This document shows, piece by piece, positions 7,530 through 15,355 of a stretch of DNA of 64,000 nt. Each line of letters starts with the position of its first letter. Position 1 is the first letter of the stretch. The notes under the pieces are model-generated. The model saw only the letters and a program-made list of their open reading frames with translations. It was not told the DNA's origin and searched no databases. Origin of the DNA: JAWWPG01 sp038327385 (GTDB lineage: Bacteria > Actinomycetota > Actinomycetes > Propionibacteriales > Nocardioidaceae); contig JBBQKY010000001.1 in assembly GCA_038327385.1 (NCBI GenBank), forward strand, positions 1 through 64,000. Reading direction: 5' to 3'. Position numbers and translations under genes: made by a program.

Positions 7530-9338
7530 TCACCGTGGCGGTCTACTGAGGGTGGCGCTGTGTCGCGGGTTGTCGAACGGCACCAGGGACTCCCGCGACG
7601 TCGAGATGGACTCGAGCAGGCCGCGTTGGGACTCCGCCCCGGCAAGGGGACAGCTCCACTCACCGTCGAGGTCGATGAGGCGGACGCCGGGCTTCTCCAG
7701 CCACCGCAGGATCTTCTCGGACTCTTCGGCGGTGGCCGCAGGAGTGGGGCCGAAGCCGGGAAGCACCGTCTCCGCACTGGTCTTGAGGGCGTCGGTCCAG
7801 GCCCGCGCGTCCGTGCCGGGAGGGATCATGCCCGCGCAGGCCAGCCGGCCGTAACGGACCACGTGGACCTCCCACTCACGTTGGTCGTTTCGCCGAGCTG
7901 CGACGATCTCGGGGCAGGAGGTCAAGGCGCTGAGACGCTGGGTGCGGACGGCGGCGCGAACGAAGCTGACCAGGCGATCACGCTGCCGGGTGGCGTCCTC
8001 GAAGCGCTGGTCGTCGGACAGCGCGAGCATCCGGCCGCGCAGCGTCTCCATGACGGCGGAGGGGCTGCCGGTGAAGGAGCCGCGAACGCGGGCAACCGTG
8101 TCGGAGTACGCCGCGACCGTCGCCGTGCCGTCGCAGGGGGACAGGCACTTGCCCATCTCTGCGAGCGCGCAGGCGTTGCCTCGGGGCTGGCGAGCCAGTC
8201 GACCGGCACACTGCCGGATGGGAAAGCTGTCGTGCAACGCCGCCATGGCGCTCAGCGCGGCGGCGCGGGAGCCGAAGGGCCCGAGGTAGGTGGCTCCGTC
8301 CCTGGCAACCTGGGTGACCAGCGAGAGCCGGGGCCACGGCTCCACGGTGAGCTTGAGCCACGTCGACCGCTCGGGGAACTTCGAACGCCTGTTGTAACGC
8401 GGCTTGTGCTCGGCGATGATGCGCAGCTCGCGAACCTCGGCTTCGAGCGCGGTGGTGCACGCGACGGCCTGCACAATGGTGGCAAGTCCCACCATCTCGC
8501 CCATCCGCGACCGGGTCTCGCTGGCGGTGAAGTAGGTACGGACGCGGCTGCGCACGTCCCGCGACGTACCGACGTAGAGGACGCTGCCACGTCCGTCACG
8601 GAAGAGGTAGACGCCGGGCACACTCGGGAGGTTCTCGGCGAGATGTCGTTTCCTGCGCTGTGCGACGCTGACCCGTGAGGAGAAGGTCTGCAGCTCCTCG
8701 AGCGTGTGCACCCCGAGGTTCCCGAGCCGCTCCATCAGGCCGTGCAGCACGTCGACCGTCGCGCGGGCGTCAGACAGCGCCCGGTGGTCGGGGATGGTGG
8801 CGGCCCGGAACAGCCGGGCGAGTGAGGAAAGCTTGCAGTTGGGGGCGTCGTCGCGGGTGACGACCCGCCGCGCGAGCTTGGCGGTGTCCAGGACCTCGAA
8901 ATGCGGCCAGGAGATCCCGAGCGCAGCGGCGTTGTGCCGCAGGAAGCCGATGTCGAAGGGCGCGTTGTGCGCCACCAGCACCGCCCCGCTGGCGAACTCG
9001 AGGAAACCGGGAAGCGCGGCTGCGATCGAGGGCGCGTCCGCGACCATCTGGTTGGTGATCCCGGTCAGCACGCTGATGAAGGGTGGAATCGGGTCACTGG
9101 GCCGGACCAGGGTCTGGAACTCGCCGAGCCGCTCACCGCCGCACACCTTGACCGCGCCGATCTCGGTGATGGAGGAGCCTGCGCTGACCGAGCCGCCGGT
9201 GGTCTCGAGGTCGACCACGACGAAGGTCACCTCCCGCAACAAGGTGCCCAGCTCATCGAAGGTCTGCTGAACGGCGGCTCCGCGCCCCCAGGAGGATGCC
9301 GGACCGGAGGTGCCCTCGTGCTGCGCCAGGGTCGTCAT
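7530..9338 (-). CDS. DEDDh exonuclease fused to GIY-YIG (UvrC/Cho-like) nuclease
   Basis: This 602-residue two-nuclease protein begins with a DnaQ-like 3'-5' exonuclease (about 30-200): VVDLETTG, the HNAPFDIGFL motif and the HRALSDARAT motif. A GIY-YIG domain follows (about 240-320: GVYLFRDGRGSVLYVGTS) and then a UvrC-like Cys and UVR region (CAGRLARQPRGNACALAEMGKCLSPC). A protein of this architecture lies at the same place in mycobacteria (Rv2191). A role in excision repair or processing of repair intermediates is inferred. Start ATG 9338 avoids a non-family extension; a TAGCGT hexamer lies 8 bases upstream. Confidence 0.93.
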   Translation of the reverse strand: MTTLAQHEGTSGPASSWGRGAAVQQTFDELGTLLREVTFVVVDLETTGGSVSAGSSITEIGAVKVCGGERLGEFQTLVRPSDPIPPFISVLTGITNQMVADAPSIAAALPGFLEFASGAVLVAHNAPFDIGFLRHNAAALGISWPHFEVLDTAKLARRVVTRDDAPNCKLSSLARLFRAATIPDHRALSDARATVDVLHGLMERLGNLGVHTLEELQTFSSRVSVAQRRKRHLAENLPSVPGVYLFRDGRGSVLYVGTSRDVRSRVRTYFTASETRSRMGEMVGLATIVQAVACTTALEAEVRELRIIAEHKPRYNRRSKFPERSTWLKLTVEPWPRLSLVTQVARDGATYLGPFGSRAAALSAMAALHDSFPIRQCAGRLARQPRGNACALAEMGKCLSPCDGTATVAAYSDTVARVRGSFTGSPSAVMETLRGRMLALSDDQRFEDATRQRDRLVSFVRAAVRTQRLSALTSCPEIVAARRNDQREWEVHVVRYGRLACAGMIPPGTDARAWTDALKTSAETVLPGFGPTPAATAEESEKILRWLEKPGVRLIDLDGEWSCPLAGAESQRGLLESISTSRESLVPFDNPRHSATLSRPPR

Positions 9339-9535
9339 ACCTCGAGACGCTAGGACCGAGCACCGACGAAAACTGCCCGGACACTCCGAGACGGGAGGTC
9401 CGCGACCGCGCGCGCACCTGTGGTCCGTGATCGGCTTTGGTGCCTCTGAGACCATCGAGATATGAGAGCGGTGCTGGGCGCGGTCGAGGGCGGGCGCCGC
9501 TCTGCTCTCTGCGCCGTCGCGGGCCGGGAGCCGTG

Positions 9536-10834
9536 ATGAACGCTGACGAGCTGCCCGCCGACGTCCGCGCAGCGGTGATCTCGCTGGCCAGCGACGGCGT
9601 TGGCCGGATGCCTGCGGCGCAGGTGCCGGCTGGGATCCGGAGGTCGGCATCGTTCGCGCCCGCACGACGGGCGAAGCTCGTCGGCAGACAGATCGTCGAA
9701 GCCGTCACGACCGACGACGACTTCCGCGAGCGGCTGGCCGTCCAGGTGAGGGCGATGGCGTCCGCGACGGTGACAGCACTCGAGGGGGAGGCGGAGATAC
9801 CAGCCGCCGAGATCGCCCGAGCAGCAGCCGTCGCGTACCTGCTCCGCACCGAAGGGTGGCGAGACGTCGTCGCGGGAGCCGCTGCTGCCGAGCGGCACGG
9901 TCGGGGCGGCTCGGGGGAGCGGTCAGCTGCCGGCGTGGAGCGGCTCAATGCGCAGCTGCGGCAGGCACAAGCCGATGCCAGGCAGCAGCGTGACAAGCTG
10001 CGGGCCCAGATCGACCGGCTCAAACACGACAACGCGACCTTGCGCCGTACTCTCGGCCAGACTCGGGTCGAGCTCAAGGATGCGTTGTCCAGCACCGCCC
10101 GGGCCGCTGGCGAGCTCGACGACGTACGACATGCTGCGGACGTCGCGATGCGGGAAGCCGCTGCGGAGGCCCGGCGGCTGCGGGCGAGAGTCAGCGACCT
10201 CGAGGGCGCGTCGACTGCCGTCAGGCGCGTTGCCCGTGACGACAGGGACGCCGAAGTGGTGCGCCTGCGGCTGCTCATCGAGACGATGATGGAGGCCGCC
10301 AGCGGGCTTCGGCGTGAGCTGGCGCTGCCGGCGTCCTCGGCGTTCCCCGCGGACGGCGTCGACGCACTCGAGCCGGGGCCTGCATCGGCCGCGTCCCAGG
10401 TCGGCAGAGCTCTGCTGTCGGATGACCCAGCCCTCCTTCGCAGGCTGCTGGAGCTGCCCCGCGTGCACCTGATCGTCGACGGCTACAACGTGTCCAAGGA
10501 GGCGTGGCCCTCAGCACCGCTCGAGCAGCAACGCACGCGGCTGGTGGCCGGGCTGGCGGGGCTCGTCGGCGGCAAGGGCGTGGAGACCACGGTCGTCTTC
10601 GACGGCGCCGACCTGCTGCACACACCCGCCGTACCGTCGCCGCGCGCGGTACGGGTCCGATTCAGCCCGCCGGGCGTGATCGCCGACGACATCATCCGTC
10701 AGCTCGTCGCCGCCGAGCCGAGCGGCCGGCCCGTCGTCGTCGTCTCGACCGACCGGGAAGTCGCTGAGAGCGTCACGAAGATGGGCGCGCGATCAGTAGC
10801 GTCCGCTGGGCTTGTCGCCGTGCTCGGTCGCTGA
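9536..10834 (+). CDS. NYN (YacP-like PIN-fold) domain protein with central coiled coil
   Basis: This 432-residue protein has three parts: a helical N-terminal region, a coiled coil (about 135-260, with the AQLRQAQADARQQRDKLRAQ heptad pattern) and a C-terminal NYN domain (about 310-432) beginning HLIVDGYNVSKEAWP. The NYN acidic residues appear in VDGYN, VVFDGAD, ADDIIRQL and VVSTDREV. Related YacP proteins are RNA nucleases; RNA cleavage here is inference. Start ATG 9536 is preferred because the open frame further upstream is Arg-rich and unlike a protein; GTG 9533 is an alternative. Confidence 0.88.
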   Translation: MNADELPADVRAAVISLASDGVGRMPAAQVPAGIRRSASFAPARRAKLVGRQIVEAVTTDDDFRERLAVQVRAMASATVTALEGEAEIPAAEIARAAAVAYLLRTEGWRDVVAGAAAAERHGRGGSGERSAAGVERLNAQLRQAQADARQQRDKLRAQIDRLKHDNATLRRTLGQTRVELKDALSSTARAAGELDDVRHAADVAMREAAAEARRLRARVSDLEGASTAVRRVARDDRDAEVVRLRLLIETMMEAASGLRRELALPASSAFPADGVDALEPGPASAASQVGRALLSDDPALLRRLLELPRVHLIVDGYNVSKEAWPSAPLEQQRTRLVAGLAGLVGGKGVETTVVFDGADLLHTPAVPSPRAVRVRFSPPGVIADDIIRQLVAAEPSGRPVVVVSTDREVAESVTKMGARSVASAGLVAVLGR

Positions 10835-10857
10835 CCTGGCGCACGGGATCGCGCCTA

Positions 10858-10924
10858 TGCGCGGGAGTTGCGCCGGTCGGGCAGCGGCACGACGCTCGAA
10901 CCGCACATGTGCGCGGAAGTTGCG
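10858..10924 (+). repeat. Two near-identical 15-base direct repeats
   Basis: TGCGCGGGAGTTGCG (10858-10872) recurs with one change as TGCGCGGAAGTTGCG (10910-10924), 52 bases apart. The pair lies upstream of a TAGCGT -10-like hexamer at 10962-10967 and the small gene at 11005. It could be a tandem regulator site; this is inference. Confidence 0.5.
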
Positions 10925-11004
10925 TTCGGCGGCGGCGGCGGGAACTGTCGGAGGTGCGCCCTAGCGTCGTACCCACAGCTCGACCGAGCCGACCGGAGGT
11001 CACC

Positions 11005-11331
11005 ATGGCGTACGACGCAGCACAGCCCGACCACGACGCACCCGCCACGTGGGCGGCTACCGCGCATGCCCTCGACCGAGCCGACCGGAGTGCTGCTGCC
11101 GGTCCGACCAGCGCTGCCGCCACGCCGCTGCTGATCGACTGCGACACCTGCCAGGTCCGCGGCATCGGGTGTGCCGACTGCGTGGTCACCGTTCTGCTCG
11201 GCGGACCGCCGGACGGGGTGAGCCTCAACGACGAGGAGAGGCAAGCCGTCGAGGTGCTGGCCGCTGCTGGCCTCGTTCCACCGCTGCGGCTTGTCAGTGC
11301 GCTCGCGAGCGAGGTCGTCGAGACAGCCTGA
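11005..11331 (+). CDS. Small protein with a C-x2-C-x5-C-x2-C motif
   Basis: This 108-residue protein of unknown function has a Cys4 motif in DCDTCQVRGIGCADCVVTVL (about residues 46-65), suggesting a metal site, followed by a helical C-terminal stretch rich in Leu and Val. ATG 11005 is supported by GGAGG 5 bases upstream. It is followed by the NlpC/P60 gene 185 bases later. I believe similar small proteins occur at this place in other actinobacteria, but I cannot name the family. Confidence 0.75.
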   Translation: MAYDAAQPDHDAPATWAATAHALDRADRSAAAGPTSAAATPLLIDCDTCQVRGIGCADCVVTVLLGGPPDGVSLNDEERQAVEVLAAAGLVPPLRLVSALASEVVETA

Positions 11332-11402
11332 CGCGGGTCACGGCCGACCTGCCGGGTCGTCCACAGCGTCGAGGAGGGGTTGGTCCTATCGGTGCGGGTC
11401 TG

Positions 11403-11516
11403 TAGTGTGAGCCACTGGTCTCCGCTGAAGCCAGCCAGGCAGGGTGGGCTCGGAGGCCGCGCCGGTGCGGTGGGGACCGAGGCACGGGCGTCCGAGCCAA
11501 GAGGAGACCGTCGACC
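11403..11516 (+). promoter_or_regulatory. Promoter and structured 5' leader of NlpC/P60 gene
   Basis: TAGTGT (11403-11408) is a plausible -10, giving a leader of about 100 bases. Within it GGCTCGGA (11447-11454) pairs perfectly with TCCGAGCC (11491-11498), enclosing an inner CCGC/GCGG hairpin; AGAGGAGA (11500-11507) is just downstream. The stem therefore abuts the ribosome-binding site. c-di-AMP (ydaO) riboswitches occur before genes for such hydrolases in actinobacteria, but I do not see the conserved ydaO core, so only a structured leader is claimed. Confidence 0.45.
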
Positions 11517-12770
11517 TTGTCGCACGGCCACTACGACCACGACCTCGATCAGTATCGGTCCTCTGCGGCCCGCCATCGCCGGACCACCGACTGCCAGCAG
11601 GACGCCCAGCAGCAGAGTCCGGCGCGCCATCTCGAGCCGCCGGCACGCAACATTGCGGCCGGCAGACGCCTCGGTGTCGTTGGTGCGGCCGCCACCCTGT
11701 CGGCGCTGCTGCTCGTCCCGGCAGCCGTCAGCGCGGATCCCGCGAGTCCGTCCGGCAAGCACCCGGCAACCTCGATCAGCCAGGTCCAGGCTCGCCTCGA
11801 CACACTGAACCACCAGGCGGAGGTGGCGACAGAGGCCTACGACACCGTCAAGGTGGCGATGCAGCAGGCGCAGGCGCGGATGACGGGGCTGCAGGCCGAC
11901 CTCGACCGCGAGCGGTCGAGAGTGGCGGCTCTGCGCAGCGCGATCGTCGGGGCGGCGTTGTCGGACTTCTCGAGCAGTGGGGGCCTCTCCACGAGCTCGT
12001 CCTTCCTGGTAGCCAAGAAGCCGAGCGAGTTCATCCAGGCACTTGCGACGACCGCGGTGGTCGAACACCGACAGGCGGCGCTGCTCACGCAGTTCAGGCA
12101 GCAGCAGAACGAGCTCGGGATCCAGGAGCAACAGGCCGAGCGTGAGCTGTCGTCGATCCAGGCCGACCGGGCGGAGCTCGCCAAGCAGCGGTCCATGGTG
12201 GAGAGCAAGCTCGCCGACGCCAGGAAACTGCTGGGACAGCTCAAGGCGAAGGCGCGGCAGCGGGTGCTCGCCCTGCAGCGGCAGGCCGAGGCGACCGCGG
12301 CGGCCGTCGCGACAAGCCGCGCAACCATCCGGCCGCCGACGTCGGCACCGACTTCGGCTCCTGTTCCGGCCGCAGCTCCGGCGCCCGCTCCCGCAGCACC
12401 GCCGGCCGCGGCGCCGGCGTCCGGGCGAGCCGCAGTCGCCGTCGCGACGGCGCTCGCGCAGCTCGGGAAGCCGTACGTCTGGGCCACCGCGGGCCCCAAC
12501 ACGTTCGACTGCTCCGGCCTCACGATGTATGCGTGGGCTGCCGCCGGCGTCTCGTTGTCGCACTCGTCCTCGGTGCAGTCCCAGGAAGGCGTCCCGGTCT
12601 CCATCTCCAGCCTGCAGCCGGGGGACCTGGTCTTCTACTACTCGCCGGTGTCCCATGTGGCGATGTACATCGGCAACGGCCAGGTGGTGCACGCGCCGCA
12701 CACCGGGTCTGTCGTGCAGATCGTGCCGCTCACCTCGATGCCGATCGCGTGGGCCCGCCGCGTCGGCTGA
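11517..12770 (+). CDS. Secreted NlpC/P60 peptidoglycan endopeptidase (RipC-like)
   Basis: This 417-residue cell-wall hydrolase is expected to cut D-Glu to meso-DAP bonds. A twin-Arg-like/hydrophobic signal (GRRLGVVGAAATLSALLLVPAAVSA) is followed by a long coiled coil (about 85-260) and a Pro-Ala linker. The C-terminal NlpC/P60 domain has predicted catalytic residues C332 (FDCSGL), H380 (SHVAMY) and H392 (VVHAPH). TTG 11517 is used because AGAGGAGA lies 9 bases upstream. The coiled coil suggests control by an FtsEX-like partner, as in mycobacterial RipC (Rv2190c). Confidence 0.93.
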   Translation: MSHGHYDHDLDQYRSSAARHRRTTDCQQDAQQQSPARHLEPPARNIAAGRRLGVVGAAATLSALLLVPAAVSADPASPSGKHPATSISQVQARLDTLNHQAEVATEAYDTVKVAMQQAQARMTGLQADLDRERSRVAALRSAIVGAALSDFSSSGGLSTSSSFLVAKKPSEFIQALATTAVVEHRQAALLTQFRQQQNELGIQEQQAERELSSIQADRAELAKQRSMVESKLADARKLLGQLKAKARQRVLALQRQAEATAAAVATSRATIRPPTSAPTSAPVPAAAPAPAPAAPPAAAPASGRAAVAVATALAQLGKPYVWATAGPNTFDCSGLTMYAWAAAGVSLSHSSSVQSQEGVPVSISSLQPGDLVFYYSPVSHVAMYIGNGQVVHAPHTGSVVQIVPLTSMPIAWARRVG

Positions 12771-12793
12771 CCGCTGACTCCGCCCGCCGGTCC

Positions 12794-12799
12794 TAGGAT
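12794..12799 (+). promoter_or_regulatory. Leaderless -10 element TAGGAT
   Basis: TAGGAT is followed by exactly 6 bases and then GTG 12806, with no ribosome-binding site. This supports a leaderless transcript and fixes the start of the lipoprotein gene. Confidence 0.6.
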
Positions 12800-12805
12800 T
12801 GGCCG

Positions 12806-14128
12806 GTGATCCTCGGCTGCAGCGCACTGCGCAGCACCGTCGCTCGCTTGCGTGTCATCGCCTTCGGCCTGGCCCTCCTGTTGTTGCCCACTGGTTGCAG
12901 CGGATCCGGTGGCCCGGCCGCAGTCAGTCCGACGCGGGCCGCTCAGCCACCCGGGAGTCTTGCCGGCGCGCCCCACCGCCAGCCGCCCCCGTCCAGTCCC
13001 GGCAACCAGGCAGCCAGCGCGTCCACACAGCTGAGCCACGCCAGCGCCGTGTTGGAGCGCCAAGTAGCGGCCCTGCGGCGCCGGGACCGAGCCGGCTTCC
13101 TCGCCGACTGGGCCGATCGGTCAGCCGCACGGCAGCAGGCTGACGCCATCTTCAGCAACCTGCTAGCCCTCAGGGCGAGCGTCGTCGGCGCCAGTGTCGT
13201 CGCGGGAACGGCCCCGGAACAGGGATCGTCATGGAGCGCGGACGTCGATGTGCGCTGGCGGCTGACCGCCATGGACAGTGGATACAGCAGCTCTGCTCTC
13301 GTCTTTCGCTTCGCTGAGCAGGGCGGGAGAACGATGCTCACCTCCGTGTCCGCCGCCCCCCAGGCCAGGACCCCGATCTGGCTGCTGCCTGGCCTCGAGG
13401 TACGCCGTGGCCCCCGCACGCTCGCGGCGGCCACGGGTGCAGCGTCGGCTGCCCGGGTGGGCCGCCTGCTCGGGACCGCCGTCAGGGCGGTCGAAGCGGT
13501 GCTTCCCGGGTGGCACGGGACACTGGTCGGCTATCTCCCCGACACCGGTGCGCAGTTCGCCGCACTCATCGCGGGCCACGAGCGGGAGTACGCCGGTATC
13601 GCTGCGGTCACCTCCACCGTCGACGGCTCGAACCGAAGCGCCGCCCCGACGGCGATCGTCATGAACCCGGCGGTGTTCGGCACGCTCGGACCGGTCGGCG
13701 CGCGGGTCGTCGTGACACACGAGGCAACCCATGTCGCCACGGGCGCCACGACGGTCGGCATGCCACTGTGGGTGGTCGAAGGCTTCGCGGACTATGTCGG
13801 GATCGCTGCCATGGGCGTGCCGCCGGCTGCCGCCGCCCGGGCTGCCCTGCGCGTCGTACGACGGGAGGGAGCGCCAGCCGCCCTTCCCGGTGACGGGGCA
13901 TTCGCCGTCCGGGGAAGCGCGCTGGAGGCGACCTACGAGGAGGCGTGGCTGGCCTCCTGGCTCATCGCCCGCCGGTACGGCAGCGCGAGGCTGGTCGCCT
14001 TCTACCGCGCGGTGCAGACGCGTCCCCGCGAGATCTCCACGGCGTTCTCGGGCGTTCTCCACACCTCACAGAGCGCCTTCACAGCTCGCTGGCGGGCCTA
14101 CCTCGGGAAGCTTGCCCATGCCGGATGA
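12806..14128 (+). CDS. Lipoprotein with zinc-peptidase-like HEATH motif
   Basis: This 440-residue exported protein has a signal ending in the lipobox LPTGC (lipidated Cys about residue 31), then a Ser/Pro/Ala-rich linker. The C-terminal half contains VVTHEATHVATG, a gluzincin-type HExxH motif, followed by LWVVEGFADYVG, where the Glu is a plausible third zinc ligand. This layout resembles the peptidase MA-like family of surface metallopeptidases; the substrate is unknown. GTG 12806 is 35 bases after the NlpC/P60 stop. The context between a wall hydrolase and pimB' suggests envelope work. Confidence 0.85.
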   Translation: MILGCSALRSTVARLRVIAFGLALLLLPTGCSGSGGPAAVSPTRAAQPPGSLAGAPHRQPPPSSPGNQAASASTQLSHASAVLERQVAALRRRDRAGFLADWADRSAARQQADAIFSNLLALRASVVGASVVAGTAPEQGSSWSADVDVRWRLTAMDSGYSSSALVFRFAEQGGRTMLTSVSAAPQARTPIWLLPGLEVRRGPRTLAAATGAASAARVGRLLGTAVRAVEAVLPGWHGTLVGYLPDTGAQFAALIAGHEREYAGIAAVTSTVDGSNRSAAPTAIVMNPAVFGTLGPVGARVVVTHEATHVATGATTVGMPLWVVEGFADYVGIAAMGVPPAAAARAALRVVRREGAPAALPGDGAFAVRGSALEATYEEAWLASWLIARRYGSARLVAFYRAVQTRPREISTAFSGVLHTSQSAFTARWRAYLGKLAHAG

Positions 14129-14173
14129 GCGCCAGGGGGGGCGGGTCGGCGCGGCTCGCCCGGGCGCGCCCTC

Positions 14174-15355
14174 GTGACGGCGGGCGCCAAGACTCTCGTG
14201 GTGACCAACGACTTCCCGCCGAGTCGTGGCGGGATCGAGTCGTTCGTCCTCTCTCTGTGCGACAGCCTCCCGAGCGACCGCCTGGTCGTCTACACATCCC
14301 GGATGCGTGGCGCCGAGCAGGTCGACCGCACGCTTGCGTACCCGGTGGTCCGCGACCGGAGCCCGGTTCTGCTTCCGACCCGGAGCGTGGCCCGGTCCGT
14401 CCAGCGGGTTGCGGCTCGCGAGGGGTGCGACCGCGTCCTGTTCGGCGCGGCAGCGCCGCTGGGGCTGCTTGCCCGTGGTCTGCGCACGGTGGGTGTGCGC
14501 CGGATCGTGGCGCTGACGCACGGACACGAGGTGTGGTGGTCCACAGTGCCGGGAGCCCGGGCGCTGCTGAGGCGGATAGCCGGCGACGTCGACGTCCTGA
14601 CGTACGTGAGCGAGTTCTGCCGCGCCGCGATCGCCGCGGCGCTGCCACCGGAGGGCGCCGGCGCCATGAGGCGGCTCTCGCCCGGAGTCGACACCGAGGT
14701 GTTCCGTCCGGATGTGGACGGCGCGCTGCTGAGAAGGCGGCTGGGCATCGCCGAGAGCCAGCAGGTGGTGCTCGCGGCGTCGCGACTGGTCCTCCGCAAG
14801 GGCCACGACGTCCTCCTGGCTGGATGGCCGCGGGTGCTCGCCGCTCACCCCGACGCCGTGCTGCTGGTGGTCGGTGACGGGCCGGCGCGCGCCCGTCTCG
14901 AACGATCGGCGGCCCGGCCGGCCGTGGCCGGCTCCATCCGTTTCCTGCGGGACACTCCGTTGGCCGACATGCCGCTCGTGTACGCCGCTGCCGACGTGTT
15001 CGCCATCCCTTGCCGCACCCGGCTGGGGGGGCTCGAGCCGGAGGCGCTCGGCATCGTCTTCCTGGAGGCCGCCGCGACCGGACTCCCGGTCGTCGTCGGA
15101 GCCTCCGGAGGAGCGCCCGAGACCGTGATCGACGGCGAGACTGGGTTCGTCGTCGATCCGCGCAGTTGCGACGAAGTGGCTACGGCCATCTGCAGACTGC
15201 TTGCCGATCCCGAGCGAGGAGTGGCCATGGGCAGGCGCGGCCGGGCCTTCGTCAGGCAGGCATACTCCGCTGCCGATGCCGGCAGGAGGCTGCGACACCT
15301 GCTCGAGATCGAGAGCCAGAATGACGAGCGGGGCGCCGCGCCGGCTCAGAGGTAG
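14174..15355 (+). CDS. pimB: GT4 mannosyltransferase, PimB'-like
   Basis: This 393-residue glycosyltransferase has the GT-B fold of family GT4. PimB' adds the second mannose to phosphatidylinositol monomannoside on the cytosolic membrane face, using GDP-mannose. The acceptor-side glycine loop NDFPPSRGGIESFV is at the N-terminus; SRLVLRKGHDVLL and the GLEPEALGIVFLEAAATGLPVV E-x7-E block are in the donor domain, and RTRLGGLEPE closely resembles mycobacterial PimB' (Rv2188c). The neighbours fadD15, SRPBCC proteins and an ArsA-like ATPase match that locus. GTG 14174 lacks a good ribosome-binding site. It overlaps the convergent fadD by 10 bases. Confidence 0.85.
   Translation: MTAGAKTLVVTNDFPPSRGGIESFVLSLCDSLPSDRLVVYTSRMRGAEQVDRTLAYPVVRDRSPVLLPTRSVARSVQRVAAREGCDRVLFGAAAPLGLLARGLRTVGVRRIVALTHGHEVWWSTVPGARALLRRIAGDVDVLTYVSEFCRAAIAAALPPEGAGAMRRLSPGVDTEVFRPDVDGALLRRRLGIAESQQVVLAASRLVLRKGHDVLLAGWPRVLAAHPDAVLLVVGDGPARARLERSAARPAVAGSIRFLRDTPLADMPLVYAAADVFAIPCRTRLGGLEPEALGIVFLEAAATGLPVVVGASGGAPETVIDGETGFVVDPRSCDEVATAICRLLADPERGVAMGRRGRAFVRQAYSAADAGRRLRHLLEIESQNDERGAAPAQR

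Noticed and set aside
9437..9535. Longer start for the NYN-domain gene
   Set aside because: The extra residues are Arg/Gly-rich and resemble no protein; ATG 9536 or GTG 9533 gives a natural start.
11403..11516. Firm ydaO (c-di-AMP) riboswitch call
   Set aside because: Context is suggestive, but the conserved core blocks were not seen, so it is reported only as a structured leader.
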